Source: Clostridium sp. ZS2-4 (GTDB taxonomy: Bacteria; Bacillota; Clostridia; Clostridiales; Clostridiaceae). From it: a DNA stretch of 56,671 bases. Every line of letters begins with the position of its first letter. Position 1 is the first letter of the stretch. A program made the translations under genes and the position numbers. The notes below the pieces were generated by a model that was not told where the DNA came from, searched no databases, and saw only the letters and a program-made list of their open reading frames with translations. Of this stretch, positions 25,542 through 33,254 are shown piece after piece. The stretch is from contig NZ_JAPPRQ010000010.1 of NCBI RefSeq assembly GCF_026719745.1, positions 536 through 57,206 on the forward strand, given 5' to 3'.

Positions 25542-25640
25542 AATTCTTTTACCAAGTTTGTAATTAAAATTTCTACTCTTGGTGAGAATATTAATGAGAT
25601 AGCAGAAATAATTAAATTTATAAACATTATTACAGAATAA
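25542..25640 (+). pseudogene. Possible relic of a chemoreceptor signalling domain
   Basis: Downstream of the intact receptor's terminator, an open stretch reads ISTLGENINEIAEIIKFINI and then stops. This resembles the helix just before the hairpin tip of methyl-accepting proteins (I..IG..I.EI..II..I..I..QTN). It has no start, no hairpin and no ribosome binding site. A decayed second receptor gene is the likely origin, but the match is short. Confidence 0.35.
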
Positions 25641-25702
25641 ACAAAACTTTAATTTCTTAAAATATTTCCGATAAAAACCAGAATAAAAGAAAGGGGCTTT
25701 TT

Positions 25703-26521
25703 GTGAATATACCAATAGAACTAATAGAAGAAATTAAACAAAATAGAGTTATTTTATTTGTTGGTGCAGGAATATCAGAGAATTTGGGGAGAGCACCTTG
25801 GGGAAAGCTTATTGATGAAATGGCTATAGAACTTGGGTATGATAGAGATGTTTTTAGAAGTATGGGGAATTATTTAGAATTGGCTGAGTTTTATAAGATT
25901 AGGAAAAAATCTATTAGGACTCTTAAGGAATGGATGGATATAAACTGGCATAATTCTGAAATAAAAATTGAAGATTCTAATGTACATAAGCTTATTATAG
26001 ATTTAAAATTTCCAATAATATACACCACAAATTATGACAGGTGGCTTGAAAATGCATTTGATTATTATAATAAAAAATATACCAAGATTGTGGGAATAGA
26101 TGATTTGGTAAACTTAAAAGATGGAATTACCCAAATTGTGAAATTTCATGGAGATTTGGAAGATGAATCTTCAATAGTACTTACAGAATCTAGTTATTTT
26201 GAAAGATTAAGCTTTGAAAGTTCTCTAGATATAAAACTTAGAGGCGATGTATTGGGAAAAGCAATATTATTTATTGGATACAGTTTAAGTGATATAAACA
26301 TAAGATATTTACTATTTAAATTAAATAAGATTTGGAAAGAAGCAAAATTTCAAAAATATAGACCTAAATCCTATATCCTCTTATTAAATAGAAATTCAGT
26401 TCAACAGGAGATACTGGAAAACAGGGGGATAAATACTATAATTTCTAATACCAATGATAAAAAAAAAGGTGTGGAAAATTTTTTGTGTGAGTTAGCAGAG
26501 CGGGTTATAAAAAATAAATGA
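25703..26521 (+). CDS. SIR2-domain protein (SIR2_2 type)
   Basis: This 272-residue protein is almost entirely one SIR2-like domain. FVGAGISENLG is the NAD-binding loop, YTTNYDRWLE the TTNYD motif, KFHGDLED the His-containing catalytic motif, and FIGYSLSDINIRYLL the distal GYSLxDxNIR motif. Domains of this subtype occur in NAD-consuming anti-phage proteins, but there is no fused effector or sensor domain and no neighbouring defence gene, so the role is open. It begins with GTG after GAAAGGGG. It is not a typical zinc-binding CobB deacetylase because the four Cys zinc ligands are absent. Confidence 0.82.
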   Translation: MNIPIELIEEIKQNRVILFVGAGISENLGRAPWGKLIDEMAIELGYDRDVFRSMGNYLELAEFYKIRKKSIRTLKEWMDINWHNSEIKIEDSNVHKLIIDLKFPIIYTTNYDRWLENAFDYYNKKYTKIVGIDDLVNLKDGITQIVKFHGDLEDESSIVLTESSYFERLSFESSLDIKLRGDVLGKAILFIGYSLSDINIRYLLFKLNKIWKEAKFQKYRPKSYILLLNRNSVQQEILENRGINTIISNTNDKKKGVENFLCELAERVIKNK

Positions 26522-26603
26522 TTTTTGAAAATTTTATGTCCAATTATCAATTTAGTGTGATAAAATAGTAAAGTGATTTTGCAAAAGATAAAGGAGGACA
26601 TAA

Positions 26604-27911
26604 ATGATAATATTAAATCCAGTTATTATTTCAGTTTTAGTAATGATAGTTTTGAGTCTTTTAAATTTAAATGTAATTTTAGCAATACTCGTTGCAGCCA
26701 TGACAGCAGGTATATCCTCAGGTATGTCATTTGAAGATACTATGGCAGTTCTAATAAATGGAATGGGTGGAAATTCAGAAACAGCTTTAAGCTATATTCT
26801 TTTAGGAGCTTTAGCTGTAGCTATCAGTAAAACGGGACTGGCAGATATTTTGTCTAAAAAAATAGCTGAAATTGTTAAGCAGAGAAAGGCAGTATTTATT
26901 TTATTAATTGCTTTTGTAAGTTGTTTTTCTCAAAATCTTATTCCAGTGCATATTGCATTTATACCAATTATAATACCACCTCTACTTGAACTTATGAACA
27001 GATTAAAGATTGATAGAAGGGCAGTGGCATGTGCTTTAACTTTTGGTTTGGAGGTTCCATATATAGCTCTTCCAGTAGGGTTTGGACTTATTTTCCATAA
27101 CATCATAAGAGATCAGATGATTGCAAACGGAATCAGTATAACAACAGATATGATTTGGAAGGCTTTATGGCTTCCAAGTGTAGGTATGCTTGTAGGCCTT
27201 TTAATTGCAGTATTCTTTACTTATAGAAAGCCAAGAGAATATAAAGAGATTGAGTTAGATAATCTTAACCAAATTAATATTGAAGAACTAAAGATGAATA
27301 GGATACAATGGATTGCTTTAGTAGCAGCAGTTGTAGCTTTTACTGTCCAGTTAGTTACAGAATCATTGCCTCTAGGAGCATTGGGGGGAATTATTTTCAT
27401 GGTATTAACAGGAGCTATAAAATGGAAAGAAATTGATAAGTTAATGGATGAAGGCATCATAATGATGGCATTCATTGCTTTTGTTATGCTTATTGCAGCA
27501 GGGTATGGAAGTGTATTGAGACAAACTGGAGCTATTGAAACTTTAGTTAAAACAGTTGCAGTAAGTATTGGCGGAAGTAAGATACTAGGTGCGGTATTAA
27601 TGTTATTTGTAGGACTATTTGTAACTATGGGTATAGGAACTTCCTTTGGAACTGTACCTATTTTGGCAGCAATATACTGTCCTTTAGCTCAAAGCTTAGG
27701 ATTTAGTGTTCTGGGAATAACTGCTCTTATAGGAGTTGCTGGAGCTTTAGGGGATGCAGGTTCTCCAGCATCTGACAGTACATTAGGGCCAACTTCTGGG
27801 CTAAATGCAGATAATCAGCATAATCACATATGGGACACTTGTGTACCTACTTTTACACATTTTAATATTCCATTGATTATTTTTGGAGTCATTACGGCTT
27901 TGATTTTTTAG
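26604..27911 (+). CDS. YuiF-like transporter of the NhaC/Na+:H+ antiporter superfamily
   Basis: A 435-residue protein with about 11-12 transmembrane segments. It belongs to the group annotated as Na+/H+ antiporters related to Bacillus YuiF, which has more recently been linked to histidine transport. The stretches SYILLGALAVAISKTG, HIAFIPIIIPPLL, GIGTSFGTVPILAA and GDAGSPASDSTLGPTSGLNA are typical of the family's re-entrant and substrate regions. AAAGGAGGA precedes the ATG. It is a single-gene unit ending at a strong terminator, with no regulatory element I can name. Confidence 0.82.
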   Translation: MIILNPVIISVLVMIVLSLLNLNVILAILVAAMTAGISSGMSFEDTMAVLINGMGGNSETALSYILLGALAVAISKTGLADILSKKIAEIVKQRKAVFILLIAFVSCFSQNLIPVHIAFIPIIIPPLLELMNRLKIDRRAVACALTFGLEVPYIALPVGFGLIFHNIIRDQMIANGISITTDMIWKALWLPSVGMLVGLLIAVFFTYRKPREYKEIELDNLNQINIEELKMNRIQWIALVAAVVAFTVQLVTESLPLGALGGIIFMVLTGAIKWKEIDKLMDEGIIMMAFIAFVMLIAAGYGSVLRQTGAIETLVKTVAVSIGGSKILGAVLMLFVGLFVTMGIGTSFGTVPILAAIYCPLAQSLGFSVLGITALIGVAGALGDAGSPASDSTLGPTSGLNADNQHNHIWDTCVPTFTHFNIPLIIFGVITALIF

Positions 27912-27957
27912 TAAAATATAAAAAGACTAGGAAATTTCCTGGTCTTTTTATATTTTA
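27912..27957. terminator. Bidirectional terminator between convergent genes
   Basis: A 23-bp stem centred on AGGAAATTTCCT with T-rich flanks on both strands separates the YuiF-like gene from the convergent minus-strand gene. Confidence 0.93.
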
Positions 27958-27969
27958 TTTTATGTTTTT

Positions 27970-28722
27970 TTATTCTTTTTTCATAAAGAAATTGAACTTG
28001 TCTTTTTTAGGAGTTGAAAAATCTATATTTCTCTTGTGAAGAGTATCACTGTACTCAGATATCTGGCTGTCACATATATTAGCATAATTTGTCTTGCCTT
28101 CTTCAACCCATCCCATAAAGATATACACATGAGTTGGAGAGTTGGACTTAGAAGCGGTTGTAAAAACAATATCACCTTTTTCTAACTGTTTATAATCAGT
28201 GTTTTTCTTCCAACCATTTTTTCCTAATTCGTCAACCAAGCTTTTTGTGTTAATAATAGATTTTGGCATATCGTATTCGTTATTTCTTAATATCTCTGCT
28301 ATAAAAATTGTAGAAAGTCCTTTATCACTTCCATGATTTAATGATTTGGCTTTATTAAGAGAAGCTGTTCTATTAGCTTTATCACTTAAATAGGTATATA
28401 TTTTAGTGTTTAGTGCTCTGGCATTAGCCGCATTTTTATTTTCAGATGAGGTTGTATCTTCTGTGGATTGAGGGTTATTAACTATATTTTTGCTTTGTTC
28501 TATATTAGTATTGTTCTTAACCATATTAATGGAAACCGAAGCTAGTTGTTTTACCATGAAGGCAGCTATCAGTATAAGTGGTACAGCAAAGGATGCAAAA
28601 ATTATCTTGTTTTTTTTCTCATTCTTGTCTTCCATTTGCTGCATTTCACTTATGTATTTTTTCGTTTCTTCACTGGTCTCTAAATTACTGTATGAATTAT
28701 CAAAAATCCCCTTTTTATTCAT
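27970..28722 (-). CDS. Membrane-anchored protein with NlpC/CHAP-like domain lacking the catalytic Cys
   Basis: The 250-residue protein has a charged cytoplasmic start, one transmembrane helix (about 38-62) and a Ser/Asn/Thr-rich linker. Its extracellular domain (about 105-250) resembles cysteine amidases of the NlpC/P60 or CHAP type: NHGSDKGLSTIFIAEIL, then KGDIVFTT, SPTHVYIFMGW and ICDSQISEYSD. The position of the catalytic Cys appears to be Ser (GLSTIF), while the His in THVYIF is kept. The whole protein has one Cys, in the late ICDS motif. It may bind but not cut peptidoglycan. The fold assignment is by motif only. Confidence 0.55.
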   Translation of the reverse strand: MNKKGIFDNSYSNLETSEETKKYISEMQQMEDKNEKKNKIIFASFAVPLILIAAFMVKQLASVSINMVKNNTNIEQSKNIVNNPQSTEDTTSSENKNAANARALNTKIYTYLSDKANRTASLNKAKSLNHGSDKGLSTIFIAEILRNNEYDMPKSIINTKSLVDELGKNGWKKNTDYKQLEKGDIVFTTASKSNSPTHVYIFMGWVEEGKTNYANICDSQISEYSDTLHKRNIDFSTPKKDKFNFFMKKE

Positions 28723-28790
28723 TAGCTAATCTACTCCTATATTTAATGTTTTTTGAAATTGATATTTTTACTTTAGATTTATTTAATATC

Positions 28791-28820
28791 TTATAATGTC
28801 TATAAATATAGACATTATAA
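28791..28820. repeat. Perfect 14-bp inverted repeat in a divergent promoter region
   Basis: TTATAATGTCTATA (28791-28804) and TATAGACATTATAA (28807-28820) are exact complements with a two-base spacer. It lies 70-100 bases upstream of the minus-strand gene and about 150 bases upstream of the LacI-type promoter. No gene end needs a terminator here, so an operator for the minus-strand gene is plausible. Confidence 0.6.
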
Positions 28821-28951
28821 TTTTAATTTTATCAGATAACCTTTGTTAAGTAAACAATCATATTTTAACAAAGTGAAAACTTTAATTTAACAATAATGCA
28901 GCGTAGCAATATTATTGTAGTAGCCAGTAGCTAGAGAACAGTGATAAGTTA

Positions 28952-28980
28952 TGGACAAAATATTTAAAATATGGTATATT
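28952..28980 (+). promoter_or_regulatory. Promoter of the LacI-family regulator gene
   Basis: TGGACA (28952-28957) and TATATT (28975-28980) are separated by 17 nt. The start point near 28987 falls at the edge of the operator, so the regulator should repress itself. Confidence 0.65.
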
Positions 28981-28987
28981 GACGTTA

Positions 28988-28999
28988 GTAAACGGTTAC
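28988..28999. promoter_or_regulatory. Operator 1 of the LacI-family regulator
   Basis: GTAAACGGTTAC, followed by GTAA, has the GTAA-N4-TTAC dyad with central CG of LacI/GalR sites and matches operator 2 at 30084-30095. It covers the predicted start point of the regulator's own gene. Confidence 0.75.
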
Positions 29000-29015
29000 G
29001 TAAAAGGAGAGAACT

Positions 29016-30032
29016 ATGAAATCAACAATAAGAGATGTGGCAGTGAAAGCAGGTGTATCCGTAGCAACAGTATCCAGAGTATTAAATAATCAGGAAGGAT
29101 ATTCTGAAAAGACTAAACAGAAGGTATTGAAAACAATTAAAGAATTAGGATATAAACCAAATGCAATAGCTAGAGGATTAGCTAATAAAAGTACAAAAAC
29201 AATAGGAGTGTTGGTTCCGGATGTATCAACTATGTTTCTTTCAAAAATTCTAAATGGAATAGAGACTAATGCTCATCAAAAGGATTACAGCGTAATTGTG
29301 TGCAACACAGGAATTTTAGGAGAAAGAACAACAGAGTATTTAGATATTTTATCTGAAAAGCGAGTAGATGGGATTATTATAGTTAGTTTGCCTATGAAAA
29401 ATGAATATAATGAAGCAATTTCAAGTATGAATGTTCCATGTATGCTAGTATCTACAATGTCATATAGATACCAGCTTCCTTATATTAAAGTTGATGATAG
29501 GCAGGCAGCTTATAAGGCTACTCAATTTCTTATAGAGAAGGGTCATGAAAAAATAGCTATGATTAGCGGTACAAAAGACGAGTTAATAGCTGGAAAGTCA
29601 AGAGTTAATGGATACATAGATGCATTAAGGGATTTTGATTTGACAATAGATGAAAGGCTTATAAAGTATGGAGATTTCAGTTATATAAGCGGAATCAAGT
29701 GTATGGAGGAGCTTCTTGAAGAAGGTATGGAAAAATTTACTGCGATATTTGCAGCTAGTGATGATATGGCAGTAGGTGCATTATCTGCTGCTTATCACAG
29801 AGGAATTAAAGTACCAGAGGATTTATCTATTATAGGATATGATAATACACAAATAGCTGAAATGAGTATTCCACCACTTACAACCATTTCACAACCTTTT
29901 GGTAAAATGGGAGAAAAGGCAGCAGAAAAGCTAGTATATATGATAGAAAGTAAAGAAACAGTAGAAAGTATTATAATGCCTTATTCTATTGTAGAAAGAA
30001 GTACTGTTAAAAATATAGATAACAAATTTTAA
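29016..30032 (+). CDS. LacI-family transcriptional repressor
   Basis: A 338-residue LacI/GalR regulator. The helix-turn-helix and hinge are at the N-terminus (TIRDVAVKAGVSVATVSRVL, then KPNAIARGL). The sugar-binding domain contains IGVLVPDVSTMFLS, DGIIIVSLP, FAASDDMAVGAL and SIIGYDNTQIAE. It faces the oligo-1,6-glucosidase gene downstream, and the same operator sequence precedes both genes. It therefore probably represses itself and the glucosidase, with an isomalto-oligosaccharide or glucose derivative as inducer. GGAGAG precedes the ATG. Unlike CcpA-group proteins, it is encoded with its own target. Confidence 0.9.
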   Translation: MKSTIRDVAVKAGVSVATVSRVLNNQEGYSEKTKQKVLKTIKELGYKPNAIARGLANKSTKTIGVLVPDVSTMFLSKILNGIETNAHQKDYSVIVCNTGILGERTTEYLDILSEKRVDGIIIVSLPMKNEYNEAISSMNVPCMLVSTMSYRYQLPYIKVDDRQAAYKATQFLIEKGHEKIAMISGTKDELIAGKSRVNGYIDALRDFDLTIDERLIKYGDFSYISGIKCMEELLEEGMEKFTAIFAASDDMAVGALSAAYHRGIKVPEDLSIIGYDNTQIAEMSIPPLTTISQPFGKMGEKAAEKLVYMIESKETVESIIMPYSIVERSTVKNIDNKF

Positions 30033-30083
30033 AACTTAAAATTTGTTATCTACCAATTACATAAGATAAGTATAAGGATTTAC

Positions 30084-30095
30084 GTAAGCGGTTAC
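30084..30095. promoter_or_regulatory. Operator 2 of the LacI-family regulator, upstream of the glucosidase
   Basis: ACGTAAGCGGTTACGT (30082-30097) contains the same GTAA-N4-TTAC dyad with central CGG as operator 1 and lies 63 bases before the glucosidase ATG. Confidence 0.75.
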
Positions 30096-30159
30096 GTTGA
30101 TAATCAGAAAAATGGAGAGCAAAGCAATAAAGTTAAATTATAAAATGGGAGTGATAAAA

Positions 30160-31842
30160 ATGAACAAACAATGGTGGAAAGAGAGTGTTGTGTATCAAAT
30201 ATATCCAAGAAGCTTTAATGACAGCAATGGCGATGGAATAGGAGACTTAAGAGGAATAATAGAGAAACTGGATTATTTAAAAGAACTTGGTATTGATATG
30301 ATTTGGTTATCACCAGTTTATAAATCTCCAAACGATGACAACGGTTATGACATAAGTGATTATCAAGATATCATGGATGAATTTGGAACAATGGAAGATT
30401 TTGATGAAATGTTAAATGAAGCTCATAAGAGAGGAATAAAAATTATGATGGACTTAGTTGTTAATCATTCATCAGATGAGCATAAATGGTTTGTTGAATC
30501 TAAAAAATCTAAAGATAATGAATATAGAGATTATTATATTTGGAAGCATGGTAAAGATGGAAAAGAACCGACTAATTGGGAGTCTTTCTTTAGTGGTTCT
30601 ACATGGGAATATGATAAAAATACAGATGAATATTATCTGCATCTATTCAGTAAAAAGCAGCCTGATTTAAATTGGGAAAATCCTAAATTACGTAGAGAAG
30701 TCTATGATATGATGCATTGGTGGTTAAGTAAAGGGGTGGATGGATTTAGAATGGATGTTATAAACTTTATTTCTAAAGATCAATCCTACTTAGATGGAGA
30801 AATTCATGAAGGAAAGAAGTATGGAGACGGCTCAAAATATTGTATGAATGGACCAAGAATACATGAATTTCTACAAGAAATGAATAGAGAAGTATTAAGT
30901 AAATATGACATTATAACAGTAGGGGAAACTCCAGGTGTAAATCCTGAGATTGCTAAAAAATATGTAGGAGAAAATAGAAATGAGCTTAATATGCTATTTC
31001 AATTCGAACATATGGATTTAGGGAATGGTCCTGATGGTAAATGGAGTGATTTGCCATGGAAATTGACTGAACTAAAAGAGATAATGACTAAATGGCAGAA
31101 GGGGTTAGATAGCGATGGGTGGAACAGTTTATATTGGAACAACCATGACCAACCTAGAGTAGTTTCTCGCTTCGGTAATGATAAAGAATATAGAGTAGAA
31201 AGTGCAAAAATGCTTGCAACCTGTCTTCATATGATGAAGGGTACTCCTTATATATATCAAGGAGAAGAAATAGGAATGACAAATGTAGCTTTTGATTTTA
31301 TAGAACAATATAAAGACATAGAAACATTAAATATGTATAATGAAGCGGTAAATGAACAGAGAAAAGATCCTAAAGAAGTAATGAAGGGGATTTATAGTAG
31401 AGGAAGAGATAATGCGCGTACTCCAGTTCAATGGGATGACAGTGAAAATGCTGGTTTTACAACAGGAACACCTTGGATAAAAGTTAATCCTAATTATAAA
31501 GAAATAAACTGTAAAAAGGCTTTGGAAGATAAGAATTCTATTTTCTATTATTATAAAAAATTAATTGATATACGTAAAAACAATGATATTGTTGTATGTG
31601 GAAGATACGATTTGATTTTAGATGACCATGAAGAAATTTATGCGTATACTAGAACTTTAGAAAATGAAAAATTATTAGTAATTTGTAATTTTAGTGAAGA
31701 AACTCCAAAATTTAAATTACCAGAGAATTTACTATATAGTTCAAAAGAATTACTTATCTCAAATTATAAAGTTAATGATGATAATATAGAGAAATTTCAA
31801 CTAAGAGCTTACGAAGCAAGAGTTTACTACTTGAAAAAATAA
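30160..31842 (+). CDS. malL: Oligo-1,6-glucosidase (GH13 alpha-glucosidase)
   Basis: A 560-residue glycoside hydrolase family 13 enzyme that hydrolyses isomalto-oligosaccharides in the cytoplasm; no signal peptide is seen. The catalytic triad fits D199 (DGFRMDVINF), E256 (VGETPG) and D330 (NNHDQPR). The Val after D199 is the residue linked to alpha-1,6 rather than alpha-1,4 preference in this subfamily. The N-terminal WWKESVVYQIYPRSFNDSNG is diagnostic. The ATG at 30160 follows GGGAGTG; an earlier in-frame start at 30097 lies next to the operator and lacks a ribosome binding site. No dedicated sugar transporter is adjacent. Confidence 0.9.
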   Translation: MNKQWWKESVVYQIYPRSFNDSNGDGIGDLRGIIEKLDYLKELGIDMIWLSPVYKSPNDDNGYDISDYQDIMDEFGTMEDFDEMLNEAHKRGIKIMMDLVVNHSSDEHKWFVESKKSKDNEYRDYYIWKHGKDGKEPTNWESFFSGSTWEYDKNTDEYYLHLFSKKQPDLNWENPKLRREVYDMMHWWLSKGVDGFRMDVINFISKDQSYLDGEIHEGKKYGDGSKYCMNGPRIHEFLQEMNREVLSKYDIITVGETPGVNPEIAKKYVGENRNELNMLFQFEHMDLGNGPDGKWSDLPWKLTELKEIMTKWQKGLDSDGWNSLYWNNHDQPRVVSRFGNDKEYRVESAKMLATCLHMMKGTPYIYQGEEIGMTNVAFDFIEQYKDIETLNMYNEAVNEQRKDPKEVMKGIYSRGRDNARTPVQWDDSENAGFTTGTPWIKVNPNYKEINCKKALEDKNSIFYYYKKLIDIRKNNDIVVCGRYDLILDDHEEIYAYTRTLENEKLLVICNFSEETPKFKLPENLLYSSKELLISNYKVNDDNIEKFQLRAYEARVYYLKK

Positions 31843-31898
31843 ATTTCAAATTTTATTTTGAATCAATTTCCTCTAGAATTTAATTTTAATATATTAAG

Positions 31899-31934
31899 AA
31901 AGTCACTTTTGAAATTTGAAAGGTGGCTTTTTTA
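31899..31934 (+). terminator. Terminator after the glucosidase
   Basis: AAAGTCACTTTT pairs with AAAGGTGGCTTT (12 bp, two G-T pairs) around GAAATTTG, followed by more T. Confidence 0.8.
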
Positions 31935-32179
31935 TGTGTATTAATGCAAAGGGTAAAGCTGTGCTTATGAAATATCATTGGAAGCCCGTTGGAGGAGTTC
32001 AGTATGTAGAGCGTAAGTAAGCAAACCGTCTTGCTGGAATTGATCCTGATATAGCCAGCAGAGGTTGAACAGTCGGCATCATTCCCTAGCACCTAATCCA
32101 CTATTTTGGTATAAAGTTCATTATAATTCTAATATATAAATCTTCAAAATAACTATAGAGAGATTTTCAAAACTTTAAA
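31934..32179. other. Gene-free stretch containing a more GC-rich island of unknown nature
   Basis: Bases about 31970-32095 are clearly richer in G and C than the surroundings and contain CTTGCTGG paired with CCAGCAG (about 32030-32062), which could be an RNA stem. A 28-codon frame at 31934-32020 (ending WKPVGGVQYVERK) lacks a ribosome binding site. I recognise neither a protein family nor a known RNA; it may be a fragment of foreign DNA. The remainder is AT-rich and holds nothing I can name. Confidence 0.4.
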
Positions 32180-32986
32180 TTATTTCAACTCTATAACTTG
32201 AAGGTCATCTGGAACCAGTATAGTACCATTAAAGTATTGTTTTCCTTCCGCAGTGAAAAGTTCTTTTCTTTTTTCAATGTCTGCATCTATAGTGTGAAAT
32301 AGAAGTAAGTTTTTTACATTCAATTTGACAGCATTTTCACAGGCTTCTTTAACAGTTACATGATGTTTTTCGTAAGGATGAAATATATCCCTTTGTGAAT
32401 ATAAACAGAAGGCTTCGTGCATAAGATAATCACAGTTATTTACATAGTCAAAAATAGCATCTCTATAAGGTTCATCTCCAAGGAAGGTTAGAGTTTTTCC
32501 ATTAGAAAGTGTTGTTTTAAAACCAAATTGAAGCACTTTTGTGCTTTGAATGTTGAAGAAAGTAATTTTTAAATCTAATATATCAAATGTATTGTTATCA
32601 GCTATTTGTCTGAAGAAAATTCTGTTATCTATGTATTTGGTAAATCTGGTCTGAAGAATTAATTCGCAAATCTTTCTTATGATATCTTCAATGCTTTCAT
32701 GGCAATAAATATTTAGATTACCATCATAATTACCTTTTGATATTTCGGTGGCAACTGATCTTATAATCCATATTATTCCTGAAATATGATCATTGTGTTC
32801 ATGGGATATAAATACATTATGAAGTCTATTTATAGGTATTTGTGCTTTTTCAAGATTGGTGAGAATAGTATTTCCGCCACCAGTATCCACAAGAAAGTAT
32901 TCATCATTTATAGAAATAGTAAAACAAGTATTATAGCATTTTGTAACCATAGCAGAGCCGGTGCCAAGCATAGTCAGTTTTTCCAT
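32180..32986 (-). CDS. MBL-fold hydrolase, RNase Z-like
   Basis: This 268-residue metallo-beta-lactamase-fold protein has the metal motif SHEHNDHISG near residue 60 (HxHxDH) and later ligands FLGDEPY, YLMHEAFC and LLFHT. The order and the HEAFC element recall RNase Z/ElaC-group proteins, but it is shorter than typical RNase Z (about 307 residues) and I cannot see a clear exosite arm, so tRNA processing is not assured. It is transcribed alone from the strand opposite the ABC-F gene, with GGAGG before its ATG. Confidence 0.78.
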   Translation of the reverse strand: MEKLTMLGTGSAMVTKCYNTCFTISINDEYFLVDTGGGNTILTNLEKAQIPINRLHNVFISHEHNDHISGIIWIIRSVATEISKGNYDGNLNIYCHESIEDIIRKICELILQTRFTKYIDNRIFFRQIADNNTFDILDLKITFFNIQSTKVLQFGFKTTLSNGKTLTFLGDEPYRDAIFDYVNNCDYLMHEAFCLYSQRDIFHPYEKHHVTVKEACENAVKLNVKNLLLFHTIDADIEKRKELFTAEGKQYFNGTILVPDDLQVIELK

Positions 32987-33034
32987 AGTGTAACCTCCGT
33001 TGAAAAGATATTAGTCTAAGCTAGTGTAAAAATT

Positions 33035-33068
33035 TTTATAATATTTACCATATAGTAAATATTATAAA
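33035..33068. repeat. Perfect 14-bp inverted repeat between divergent genes
   Basis: TTTATAATATTTAC (33035-33048) and GTAAATATTATAAA (33055-33068) are exact complements around CATATA. It lies in the shared promoter region of the MBL-fold and ABC-F genes and could be an operator for either. No T-run pattern or gene end supports a terminator. Confidence 0.6.
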
Positions 33069-33254
33069 GCAAAATATACTTATTAATAGATTTTTGAAAA
33101 ATTCGGATACTTTATATCAGGTTTTATGCCGCTGTTATTTTTTTATAAAAACTTATAATTTACTCAAGGGTAAATTTGAAATAAAATAAGTATATGAAAT
33201 ATTTTATTTTGTTTAATGATAATAAAACAGAAGTCAAATGGAAAGGACGATAAA

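Noticed and set aside
25703-26521. CobB-type NAD-dependent deacetylase
   Set aside because: No four-Cys zinc ribbon is present and the TTNYD/GYSLxDxNIR motifs belong to the SIR2_2-type NADase group.
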